A stretch of 64,000 nucleotides of DNA. It comes from Cryptomeria japonica (lineage: Eukaryota > Streptophyta > Pinopsida > Cupressales > Cupressaceae). The notes beneath the pieces were generated by a model, which made no database searches, had not been told where the DNA came from, and saw only the letters and a program-made list of their open reading frames with translations. The DNA is taken from positions 603,841,644 to 603,905,643 of the forward strand of contig NC_081415.1 in assembly GCF_030272615.1 (NCBI RefSeq), read 5' to 3'. Shown here in pieces: positions 1 through 10,560 of this stretch. Every line of letters starts with the position of its first letter. Position 1 is the first letter of the stretch. Made by a program: the position numbers and the translations under genes.

Positions 1-1540
1 TATTCTCAAAAGGAATGAATTGATTATGATGAAACCTTTGCACTGGTAGCTAGGATTGAAGTTGTGAGATTATTTCTTGCTTATGTTGCACATAAAAACT
101 ACAAGGTTTATCAGATGGATGTTAAGTATGCATTTCTAAATGGAGATATTTAAGAGGAAGTTTATATTGAGCAACCTGATGGATTTTCGCTTTTAGATGA
201 CAAAAACATGGTTTGCAAGTTAAAGAAAGATTTATATGGATTGAAACAAGCCCCTAGAGCTTGGTATGAAAGACTAGATAAATATATTTTGACGGTTGAT
301 TTCACTAAAGGTAATGCTAACGATAATATATATTATAATATCACTAATGATGACATATTTATTATTGAAGTCTTTGTTGATGATATCATTTTTGGAGGTG
401 AAGATAAGTTGTGTATGGAATTCTCTAACAATATAAAGAATAAATTTGAGATGTCTATGATTAGGGCGATGAAATTTTTCTTAGGTTTGTAGATTACTCA
501 AATTGATAAAGGTATTTTCATCTATCAAACTAAGTATACTAAAGAGATATTGAAGAAATTTGATATGTAAAATTCTAAAACGGTTAGTAGTCTGATGGTT
601 ACAAGTGAGAAATTGACAAATAAAGATGCATATGCACCGGTAAACCCTACAGGGTACAAGTCTATGATTGGAGTTTTGTTATATCTCACTCATACTAGAC
701 CAGATATACTTAATGGAGTTTGTATTGTATCAAGATATTAGAGTGATCCAAGAGAAATTCATGAGAGTGCGGTGAAAAGGATTTTTAAGGTATTTGAAGG
801 AAACAAATGAATATGGTTTGTGGTATCCTAAACATGATGAATTTACATTACGTTCATATAAAGATGCAGATTGGGACATAGATGTTTATGACCGGAAGAC
901 CACATCTAGTGGGGCTTTCTTTCTTGGAAAGAAACTTATTTCATGGATCAGCAAAAAGAAGTTATGTACCTCTTTATCTACTACCGAAGCTGAGTATGTT
1001 GTTGTTGCTACTAACTGTACACAAGTTCTATGGATGAAGAAAATATTAAAAGGTATAAAGGTGGATTGTTATGAACCAATAGTTATTCACTGTGATAACT
1101 TTGTTGCCATTGATATATCAAAGAATCCAGTATTTCATTCTAAGACAAAGCACATGTATATCAAGTATAACTTTTCAAAGGAGAAGGAGGAAGAAAATGA
1201 AGTCAGACTGGTGTATGTAAACACTAAAGAGAAGATTGCAGACATCTTCACTAAACCTTTGCCTAAAGAATCATTTGAGTACTTCAGAGACAGATTGGGG
1301 GTTTATGCCCCTCCCATAGAGACCAGAGTGATGTTGATTGGCATCAATCTAATATTCATTATCAGAGGTATTACTCATTCTAGATTTATGTGGTGGTGCT
1401 ACTACTCAGGGGGAGTAGTCAGCTATAAGAATCAGAGGATTTATGATGTTTCTTTGATATTTATGTCAAATCTTTGGCATTGCTGTCAAAGGGGGAGAGT
1501 TATTATTGTGAACAATATAGGGAAGAGATATATTCATTAG
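1..1540 (+). pseudogene. Ty1/copia pol remnant (reverse transcriptase and RNase H), element A
   Basis: This is the 3' half of a copia polyprotein; the gag-protease-integrase part lies left of the window. Reading from base 1 the frame gives the RT motif QMDVKYAFLNG (about 115-150), then YGLKQAPRAWY (235-265) and the catalytic FVDDIIFGG (370-400). RNase H follows from about 800, with its acidic residues still visible in DADWD, TEAEY and HCDN, and ends with the FTKPLPKESF signature near 1250. It would copy element RNA into cDNA in a cytoplasmic particle. It is dead: in-frame stops at 16, 151, 490 and further on, and a one-base shift near 786 moves RNase H into another frame. That last frame stays open to 1540, but recognisable similarity stops near 1305. 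The closest relative in the window is the pol of element G. Confidence 0.93.
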
Positions 1541-1684
1541 GGGAATTTTTATTCGAAGCTTCATTGATATATCATTTTGTGGGAAATTGTTAGTTGTTTT
1601 TCATAGGGGGAGACTTGTTTGACATTTCTTGGCACTTGGATGTTTTTGACATCTAGTGTTGCCATCAATGCCAAAGGGGGAGAT
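1541..1684 (+). other. 3' untranslated region and polypurine tract of element A
   Basis: This non-coding tail ends in the purine run CCAAAGGGGGAGAT (1671-1684) directly before the LTR. That position and composition are those of the plus-strand primer of LTR retrotransposons. Similar G-rich blocks lie upstream at about 1408-1416, 1490-1496 and 1605-1613. The arm GTTGCCATCAATGCC at 1658-1672 can pair with 1730-1744 inside the LTR. Confidence 0.8.
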
Positions 1685-2274
1685 TGTTGGAAATTTGGAG
1701 GAATTGATTATATGTTGCATTGATGTTTTGTCATTAATGGAAACACCAGCTATTTTGGTTGTTTACTAATTTCTGGTTGGTTTCGGTAGAGTGGTTGGAT
1801 TATGATATTGATCTGGTATGCTTTAGTATGCTTTGGTTTGTGTAATTGGTCTGGATCTATCATTCATGCTATTTAGATGTGTATCATGATCAGTTGGTTT
1901 GGGATTTGATGAGTCAGATACTCTCATTTGTTCTAGTAAGCCTCTTAGTACCAGTAAGGGTTTAATAGGTAGAGCTTTGTTGGAGATCTTTTGATGCAGA
2001 TGATAAGTCATGTTGGTGTGGCTTCTAGATGGCTTTCGGGATGTTTTTGGGTATCTTATTTGTATTCATGTTGATTAGTTGTGTTGCATTTACGAATGGA
2101 CCTAATGTTGTCTTATTTTGCTAGGTTATGGACTGAGTTATGTAATGTGTTGATGGGTGACCCCGATGTGTTACCAGATGGATTCATTGATTAGATTATG
2201 TTCTTTCAGCCTTAGGTCGACTTGGTTGATCATTGGTTTATGGTTTTATGTTATGAATTTTATTGTATTGTCTT
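1685..2274 (+). repeat. 3' LTR of element A, first part
   Basis: The LTR begins TGTTGG right after the polypurine tract and is interrupted at 2274 by the insertion of block B. It resumes at 41334. Joined, the two parts make about 1.24 kb with TG...CA ends. The 5' LTR is outside the window. Confidence 0.85.
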
Positions 2275-3163
2275 TGTTGGAATTATACACACAGATGAGA
2301 ATGGCTGATGTTTTCATTGATGGCAACCAACTGGTGACAAGGTTGAAAGGTTATACCAACAACAAACTTCACCTACCAGCACTGACAGTCACTACAAGGT
2401 TTTTTCACACCAACATCCAGTTACACCGGCAACAGATTATACCGACGGTCCAAGCTGACTTGCACATAATATTGTTTATGTGGAATGTATTGTAATGTAA
2501 TATTATATTTGTATGGTTGACATGATGTATTGTAAAGACTCATATATGTATGAGATATTGTAGGTCATTTGTAATGTAAGTAAGGATATGATAGGTAATA
2601 TAAAGAGGCAGTAATATGTGATAGGCTATGAGAGTGAATAATAATATATGCAATTTGATGTATTTATCTTGAGAGATAATAAGAGTAGAGTAGAGTGAAG
2701 CAAGGTTTTCGCAGAGGTATCAGATAGAGCTTAAATCAGTACTGAATCTAGCATTGCAGATGCTATTTTGAAGTAGTACATTGTTATTGGATTTAAGCAT
2801 CCAATTGTGTAGTCAGTGAGACTCCTTTTTATTGTTGAGCAATGAGCTCTAGGTAGTTGGCCTTCCTGCATGTACAAGCCCCTATTGTACTGAGTAATAT
2901 TTATTCATATTGGCCAGTGATTAAATATTTTGGGTCACAAATCCCACTAAGTATTTTCCCTTATCGAGTTTCCTCGCCAAAAATATCTTTGTTATGGTGT
3001 GCATTGATGCTTATTCTTTAATTTTTGTATACTACATAATTATTTGCTTACATGTATATTAATTTGGATTGCAAAGTTGCAAATAAGTTTAAATCTTTCA
3101 TCCACCAGTCAGACACTGATTCACCCCCTGTTAGCATCTTTGAGACTAACCAAGTATCTAACA
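2275..3163 (+). repeat. LTR1 of block B (5' terminal LTR)
   Basis: 889 bp from TGTTGG to CTAACA, preceded by the target duplication GTCTT and followed by a tRNA primer site. Near its 5' end it holds GTCATTGATGGCAAC-like sequence (about 2313-2327, here with a T-rich variant), and near its 3' end the C-rich hairpin found in the other LTRs. It aligns by eye over its whole length with the LTRs at 8175, 32505 and 40436. Confidence 0.9.
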
Positions 3164-3165
3164 AT

Positions 3166-3177
3166 TGGTATCAAAGC
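3166..3177 (+). other. Primer-binding site, unit 1
   Basis: TGGTATCAAAGC lies two bases after LTR1. The standard copia site complementary to the 3' end of initiator-methionine tRNA is TGGTATCAGAGC, so this is one mismatch away. Units 2 and 3 have TGGTATCAAAGA (9061-9072) and the more decayed TGGTATTAGAGA (33394-33405). Confidence 0.85.
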
Positions 3178-3234
3178 CTAGTCCTCTATTTGCAGAAGCC
3201 TAACAGATTAAGGAAGATTCTGAAACCGATACCG

Positions 3235-4350
3235 ATGGAAAGTTTGAGACAACAGTTGGAAGGAGTTCTTGAAGATTTTGATGCAGAAATATTGAAGAAT
3301 ATCAAACTGGAAGATGAACTCAGATCTTCTTGGGAATTCATCAAAGCACTTTAAGATAACCTAGTCATATCAAAGAATAAGAGAAAAAACTTACATGTGC
3401 AACTACAAAACCAAGATGATAAAGAAAAAGAAACTATCAGATATTACAGAGAAACTGAGACAAGAGAACAATAACATGAGGAATGAAATGCAAGATTTAA
3501 CCATGAGACTATGTAGGGATATTGAAGATAGAAACAAGAATGAGGAAGATTTTGCCAGAAGACTTAATGAAAGATCAGATTAATCTCTAAGGCTTAGTTA
3601 TGAAAATGATATGCTTAGAACAAATCTGATTCACATGCAACGTAACAAAGAGGAACTTATGAGACAAGTTAGTACTTTGGAAAGTGAGTTGGTCACTACA
3701 AATGAATACAAAGACAAATTCAAGAATAGTTCAAACAAGCTTGATGATATGCTAAAAAGTCAAAAACCTTATGGAGAAATAGTTGGACTTGGATTTGAAC
3801 ATGGAGAAATTTTTGGAACTACAAACAATCACGATCACAACAAACTGGTAAGACAACCTAATGCTTTTGAATTCAATGGAAAATGTTTTAATTAAAACAA
3901 ATTTGGTCATATAGAGGAAATCAATGCAGATTTAGAAATAATCAGAATACAAAGTTACCCACTGGTCAATGTTCCAAATCCAATAAAAATGGTCATAACT
4001 CAAACTGTTGTAGAATGAATGTGAAATGGTATGTTTGTGGTAGATTTGGTCATGTATCTAATGAATGCAGAACTCAAACCGGTCAAGGTTATGGAAAAGC
4101 TATTCAAAGAAACAATGTAACCTATTATGCATGCAACAAGATTGAGAATATTGCAAGGTTTTGTAGATGCAAGATTGTACCAACAAACAACAAAGGATCT
4201 AATGACAAAGGCAACGAAAAGGTTAATGAAATAAAGTAATAATTCACTAAACAATACATTAGGAAGAGAGATCAGAGGAATGATGAATCTATCTCTGCAC
4301 CGACAGAACAGAGCAATCCTGCACTAGTAGGAGATTCTTCATCTAACTAA
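3235..4350 (+). pseudogene. ORF1 of B unit 1: coiled-coil, CCHC zinc-knuckle gag-like protein
   Basis: The ATG at 3235 starts MESLRQQLEG, the same start as the other two copies, and the frame is conserved to a TAA at 4348-4350, about 370 codons. Roughly residues 15-170 are rich in Glu, Lys and Leu with heptad character. The C-terminal third carries a series of CX2CX4HX4C knuckles, the nucleic-acid-binding motif of Gag proteins. Comparing copies suggests four knuckles in the ancestor; several here have lost a Cys or His (the third begins with Trp, and the fourth has lost Cys and His). Stops at about 3352 and 3581, a frameshift in 3390-3470 and further lesions near 3890 make it non-functional. 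By analogy with Gag it would package element RNA. That is inference, since no capsid fold can be recognised. Confidence 0.75.
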
Positions 4351-4665
4351 GGAATAATCCTTAGGGGTAAGGCAACTACTTGAAGATCATGCATTTACCC
4401 TGAGTTGGTGGTTAGAAGTCATATTTCTTCTTTATCGACACATACATTGAGTATTCACTTCACCAACAAAGCATTTAGTGTGGTTATAAGTTAACTTTTT
4501 GGTTATAAAGCACTTGAATTTCTCATTTCAACTTACCAAAGAATTCAAGCATTTGAAGAGTGCATGAGTTGAGCATGAACATTCAAGAAGTGAAGCAACA
4601 AAGGTTTTTAATGACATTCAAGGTTTTCACTTGCATTCAATAGTAAAAGGTATTTATCTTACGAA
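4351..4665 (+). other. Spacer between ORF1 and ORF2, unit 1
   Basis: About 315 bp without a sustained reading frame. The same spacer is present at the same place in units 2 and 3, and partly in element C (29506-29798). Its preservation with ORF1 stop and ORF2 start at either end suggests that ORF2 was expressed separately, for example from a spliced or internally initiated message. No specific signal can be identified. Confidence 0.5.
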
Positions 4666-7600
4666 ATGGATTCTTCATCCTTTGTTCCTAAATTCATTGC
4701 AAATCCTACTATTGTAGAAAATTTGAAGCATCCTAGACCAATCTTTAAAATTATCCCTAAGATAGAAAAGTTGGATGAATCCATTGGTGCATTTTCAAAA
4801 TTTCTGAAAGGAGTTGTGTTTGTTGAAGACCCTAGGGCATACATTCACTATAAAATTGAAGATTTAGGTTCTAAGGATTTAAAAAACATGTTGATGAATA
4901 TTATCACTGACAAATAAGGTGTAGTCAAAGTAGAACACAAGGTTGTTGAATATTTAGGGTTCACTAACATCCTTCATATGCCTAAATTTTCAGATGAGAT
5001 TGTCTGTTATGTTCTTAGCAGAGTTCACAGTGAATTTTTATGGTTAGATTCAATATTCAAGATCACTAAGGAAGCAATTAAGGTTGTTACTAGTTTACCT
5101 TCTACCGGCACTAGGCCTAAGAAAAAAAAGAAAATTCCAAACAAAGAGGTTATGAACTTAACCAACGTAACATCAGATAACAAATCAATTAGGAATAGTG
5201 ATATAACTAATAACAATGTTAAATATGCTTGTATGGTTATTGGATACAAATTTGCTCACACTAATAGGCTGAATTCTATTGCAAGTTTATACATTCATAG
5301 TGCTTATGAGATGATTATGAATAATGCTAAAATTGACATCTGTGAATGGTTGAAAGATGAACTGATAGAATATTTGGATAAAATTAAAGGTGATAGGAAG
5401 GAAACATTCAAGTTTGGGAATTTGATTTTATTCCTAATGCTATATTTCTCAAAGGAGATTCCTAGTATTTGACACAAGGACTTTGCCTATGATATTTTTG
5501 ATGGAAAACAGATCAAGGAGGCAATTACCAGCATAGGTTCTGATGGTGACAAACTGGTAAAAGAGTATATTAAGAACTTTCAAGTGAAAATGAGGTAAAG
5601 GGAAAGGATTCCCCAAAGCATTGTAGACAAATATGACAAACAAATGTGCTTTGTGATTAAAAGAGATGAAGTATGTATGGAGGTAGTTAGACCTAGAACT
5701 ATCTGGATAACAGAGATGGGTTATGAAGTGTACTCACACATCTTGGAATACTTTGCCAAGATGGTTGAAGAGGTTCCATCAGAACCCACTGAGAAGATCT
5801 TTGGTAATGCTTAAACTATAGAGAGTAATGTTACTATGTAGAAGCAAAGGAAGAAAAGAGACAAAGTAATAAAAGAGACAAAGTAATAAAAGATGCTTCA
5901 AAGTTTGTTGAAGTTGTTAAAAATAGATTGCTAAAACTTGATATGATGAGAGGTGTTGCTGAACAGGAAACAAAATTAGAACAACAACTGGTAGCACATA
6001 TTTCCCTTGTGGCTACCTCATCCAATTCTGACAATGACAAGGCTACATAATTCAAAAAGGTGGAAATAAAGAAAAGAAAACCCTCACCAGCACCTGCTCC
6101 ATCACCTAAGAAATCAAGAACACTCAAAAAGAAACAAGAGGATGTGAGAGAGCCCAGTGGTCAGAAGAAGAAAGTCACACCAAAGAAGCAACTGAAACAA
6201 AAGGAACCAGACACTCTTTCACCAGCTCAGCTAATAAATGAAATAACTCAAGAAAGAAATCTTAGTAATGTCAATAAGTTTTATCATTTTTTTATTCTTT
6301 CTAATAAGGATACTATTGACGAGTGTATTATTTTGTATTTGGATATATATAAGAAGGTTCTTATTGAGGTTGTAGATGTTCTTCCTAATGATTTATACTT
6401 GAGACTTGAAGCAAAAAGAATGTCCATTATGGAGTTAGATAATAAATTGAAGGTTGAAGCTTTGTTAGCAGTTCATCCCATTAATTCTAAGCAAGAAATA
6501 GATGACTTAATATATGAAGCTAACATGACTAATTTTGTGAGTGGTCACCGACAAGTTAGTCTTATGGTCGATAGAGTAAAAGAGATTGCAGATGAAACAA
6601 CTAATAGATGGGATATATTCTTTGTTGAGAAGGAGAAAAGAGAAGAGAAAGATACACAAAAAATTGATTAATAATTTACTAAAGTATATTGGAAAATAGA
6701 TAAGGGAAAGAGTAAGGTTGGTAGTGTACCAGACATCACAGTTAAGGACAACTTACCACCACCAGCACATGACACCCCACTAGTAGTATCAGAGGGACCA
6801 ACAAAAATGCAAAATAAGTCCAAAAATATATCAGAGGAAGTCAAAACAAATAATATTGATTTCGAGTCAGAAATTCTATTCACAATGAATGTTGACACTT
6901 AGGACATCAATATTGTATTGGACAAGGAAATTGCAGAAGAAAGAAATCTAAAGCTTTAAATATTGAGAAAATTGAATCACTGGTCAAGACAGTTGACACT
7001 TAGCAGAATACTAAGATACCGGCTGAAGCAGAGAAAGAACTAGAACAAACATAATCAAAATTGGCATAGAATAAGAATGCGAATAAGAGTGAAGATAAGA
7101 AGGAAGAGAAAGTGGATAAAGAAGATGTTAAGGTATCTGAAGAAGAGAAGAAAGTTATTGTAGAACCTAGCAATCCTCCTAGTACTTCTACTATTGATTA
7201 CAGACTGACAAATGTCACTGATGTATTACTAGATTCTATTAAGAAGATATCAGAATGCAATGCCTTAGCATTTAAGGCTATTGATGATTCTTTACCAATT
7301 TTGCATATGATTGCATCAACATGCAAGGTTGATCATGTTGTTGGGTCTATAGGTAAATTGGACACATTGTCCAAATTCATTTCTTATAACATTCAAACTA
7401 TAGATAAGATAAATGAGGAGACCATTCAAGAAATAGTTAATAAGGAGAAGGATGAATTGTTTGATAAAACTATAAAGGATTGTACAAGAAAGTTTCATTC
7501 ATTGTTATTGACATTGAATTCCACCATTCTGGAATACAAGGGATTTTACAGGGAAGCATGCAAACCTCACCATCTAACCAAAGATATTGATGAGGAAATA

Positions 7601-7987
7601 AAGAAAACATAGAAAGAAATTGATGACATTGCTGACAATATGATTGGTTCTTGAGAACTAACATTAGTGTTGGATCAAGAGATGGCTATTTATGAAGAGA
7701 AGATTCAGAAATTGGAAAGAGAGAAAGCAAGGTTAAAAATGAAAAATTGGGAGTTAAAGAACAAACTTGGTCCTAGATTGGATAATTTGTTAACACATCG
7801 GAATGAGATATCTAAGGCAAGTATTCAATGGGACAGATCACTAGAGAAACAAATGCATTATCTCATCAAGATTATCCAATAGATAGAGACTGTAATTTTT
7901 GATAGCACAAAGTTTTTGCAAGGTCTTAACTTGGTTTTGGCAGACATTTTTCAGATTGTACATAACCAGCTACAAGTTTCTAGGTAA
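4666..7987 (+). pseudogene. ORF2 of B unit 1: unrecognised element protein of about 1,100 codons
   Basis: The start ATG at 4666 (MDSSSFVPKF) is shared with unit 3 and is ATT in unit 2. The frame can be followed, with stops and shifts, to TAA at 7985-7987. In order: a conserved, apparently globular N-terminal part of about 370 residues (motifs ICEWLKDEL, FKFGNL and IVDKYDK); a basic stretch resembling a nuclear localisation signal near 6066-6120 (KKRKPSPAPAPSPKKSR in spirit); a further conserved block, 6210-6660; an acidic Glu/Lys linker; and a C-terminal coiled coil, 7400-7870. Stops occur for instance at 4915, 5470, 5596, 6049 and 7610. No enzyme motif is visible and I do not recognise the family. 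Because three tandem units and element C all carry it, it was probably needed for the element's own cycle. Confidence 0.72.
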
Positions 7988-8174
7988 ATTTTGAATTTTT
8001 GATACTTTTGACATCCTTTGTCCTTGATGTCAAAGGGGGAGTGGTGTAATGAGAAAAATATACAGAAGGAGATCACTTGCTCAGGGGGAGCAGTCTCAGT
8101 TTTGGAATTTAAATTTTGGATATCAATTTTGTATTTTTCTCATCAATGTTGCCATCAATGCCAAAGGGGCAGAT
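7988..8174 (+). other. 3' untranslated region, stem-loop and polypurine tract, B unit 1
   Basis: Three G-rich purine blocks follow ORF2: TGTCAAAGGGGGAG (about 8025-8042), CAGGGGGAGCAG (about 8083-8094) and CCAAAGGGGCAGAT (8161-8174). The last touches LTR2 and is the polypurine tract. The first is preceded by a short hairpin, TTTGACATC with GATGTCAAA. The arm at 8148-8162 is complementary to 8213-8227 inside LTR2. Confidence 0.75.
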
Positions 8175-9058
8175 TGTTGGCATTATACACTCAAATGAGA
8201 ATGGTTGATGTTGTCATTGATGGCAACCAACTAGCAATAGGGTTCAAAGGTTCTATCGGCAATAGAATTCACCTATCGGCACTGACAGTAACTACAAGGT
8301 TTATTCACATCGGCATCCAGTTACACCGGTAATAGATTATACAAGTAGTCCCAGCCGACTTGGAAATATTATGGTTTATGTGAAATGTATTGTAATGTAA
8401 TATTATATTTCTTTGGCTGAAAAGATGTATTGTAAAGACTCATATATGTATGAGATGTTGTAGGTCATTTGTAATGTAAGTAAGGATATGATAGGTAATG
8501 TAAGGAAGTGGTAATATGTGATAGGTTATGAGAGCGAATAATTGTATATGCATTTTGATGTATTTATTTTAAGAGGAAATAAGAGCAGAGCATAGTGAAG
8601 CAAGGTTTTGGTAGAGGTATCAGACAAAGTTTAAACCAGTACTGAATCTAGCATTGCAAAGGCTATTTTGAAGCAATACATTGTTATTGGATTTAACCAT
8701 CTAATTAAGTAGTCAGTGACACTCCTTTTTGTTGTTGAGCAGAGGCAGTTGCCCTTCCTGCATGTGCAAGCCCCTATTGTACTGAGTAATATTTATTCAT
8801 ATTGGCCAGGGAGTAAATATTGTGTGTCACAAATCCCACCGAGGTTTCTCCCTTACCGGGTTTCCTCTCCAAAAATATTTGTGTTATGGTGTGCATTGAT
8901 GCTTATTCTTTTGTTTCTCTTTACTACATTATTATTTGCTTCCCGGTGTATTAATTTGGGTTGCAAAGTTGAAAATAAGTTTAAATCTTTCCTCCAATGG
9001 TCAGACATTGATTCACCCCCCCCTCTCAGTGCCTTTGGGACTAACCAAGTATCTAACA
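8175..9058 (+). repeat. LTR2 of block B, shared by units 1 and 2
   Basis: 884 bp from TGTTGGCATT to CTAACA. Its left neighbour is a polypurine tract and its right neighbour a primer-binding site (9061-9072), so it acts at once as 3' LTR of unit 1 and 5' LTR of unit 2. No target duplication flanks it. Confidence 0.9.
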
Positions 9059-9129
9059 ATTGGTATCAAAGATTGGTCCTCTATTTGGAGAAGCCTAATA
9101 GATTGAGGAAGATTCTAAAACTGGTACCC

Positions 9130-10245
9130 ATGGAAAGTTTGAGTAAATAGTTGGAAGGAGCTCTTGAATATTTGGATGCAGAAAAATTGAAGAATATCAA
9201 ACTAGAAGATGAACTTAGATATGCTCAGGAATTCATCAAAGCACTTCAAGATAACCTGGTCATAGCAAAGAATAAGAGAAAATAATTACATGTGCAACTA
9301 CAAAACCAAGATGATGAAGAAAAAGAAACTCTTAGAGATATTGCAGAGAAAATGAGACAAAAGAACAGTAACATAAGGAATGAAATGAAAGATTTAACCA
9401 TGAGACTATGTAAGGATATTGAAGATAGAAAGAGGAATGAGAAAGATTTGGCCAGAAGACTTAATGAAGGATAAGATGAATCTCTAAGGCTTAGTTATGA
9501 AAATGATATGCTTAAAACAAATCTGATTCACATGCAACATGACAAAGAGGAACTTATGAGACAAGTAAGTACTTTGGAAAGTGAGTTGGTCACTGAAAAT
9601 GAATACAAATACAAACTCAAGAATAGTTCAGAAAAGCTTGATGATGTGCTGAAAAGTCAAAAGCCTGATGGAGAAACAGTTGGACTTGAATTTGAACATG
9701 GAGAAAGTACCGAAACTGCAAACAATCATGATCACAACAAACCGGTAAGGCAACCTAATGTTGATAAATTCAATGGAAAATGTTTTAATTGCAACAAATT
9801 TGGTCATAGAGCAAATCAGTGCAGATTTAGGAATAATCAGAATACAAACTTACCCACCGGTCAATGTTCCAAATGCAATAAAAATGGTCATAACTCAGAC
9901 AATTGTAGAATGAATGTGAAATTCTATGTTTGTGGTAGATTTTGACATATATCTAATCAATTCATAACTCAAGCTGGTCAAGGTTATCGAAAAGCTATTC
10001 AAAGAAACAATGTAACTTGTTATGCATGTAACAAGATTGGGCATATTGCTAGATTTTGTAGAAGCAAGATTGTGCTGACAAACAGAAAAGGATCTCTTGA
10101 GAAAGGCAAAGAAAAGGTAAATGAAATGAAGCAAGAATTCACTAAACAATAGATCAGGAAGAGAGATCAAAGGAATAATGAATCTATCTCTGCACCCGCA
10201 GAATAGAGAAATTCTTCACCGATAGGAGATTCTTCATCTAATTAA
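9130..10245 (+). pseudogene. ORF1 of B unit 2: coiled-coil, CCHC zinc-knuckle gag-like protein
   Basis: Second copy of the gag-like ORF, starting at ATG 9130 and ending at TAA 10243-10245. It keeps the longest uninterrupted knuckle region: knuckles one (about residue 217, CFNCNKFGHRANQC) and two (about residue 246, CSKCNKNGHNSDNC) and the fourth (CYACNKIGHIARFC, near 10018-10059) are intact. The third has lost its first and last Cys to Phe and has a TGA in place of the Gly. Other stops fall at 9145, 9283 and 9472. The stop at 9145 replaces a Gln codon seen in unit 1, a C-to-T change. Confidence 0.76.
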
Positions 10246-10560
10246 GAAATAATCCTTAGGGGTAAGGTAGCTAATTGAAGATCATGCATTTACCCACAGT
10301 TGGTGGTAAGTAGTCATTTTTCTTGTTTACCGTCACATGTGTTGAGTATTCACTTCACGGGAAAAGAATTTAGTGTAGGTGTAAGATAACTTTCTGGTTA
10401 TAAAGCACTTGAATTTCTCATTTCAACTTATGAAAGCATTCAAGCATTTGAAGAGAATAGGAGTTGAGGATCAACAATCAAGAAGTGAAGCATCAAAGGT
10501 TTTTCAGGGCATCCAAGGTTTTTAGTTGCATTCAACAGTAAAAGGTATTTATCTTACGAA

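Noticed and set aside
3166-3177. tRNA gene fragment
   Set aside because: The 12-base match to the initiator-Met tRNA complement is explained as a primer-binding site; no further tRNA sequence surrounds it.
8175-9058. LTR2 (and LTR3) as independent solo LTRs
   Set aside because: A solo LTR would have a target duplication and element-free flanks. Here a polypurine tract and a tRNA primer site abut the LTR, as in a shared internal LTR.
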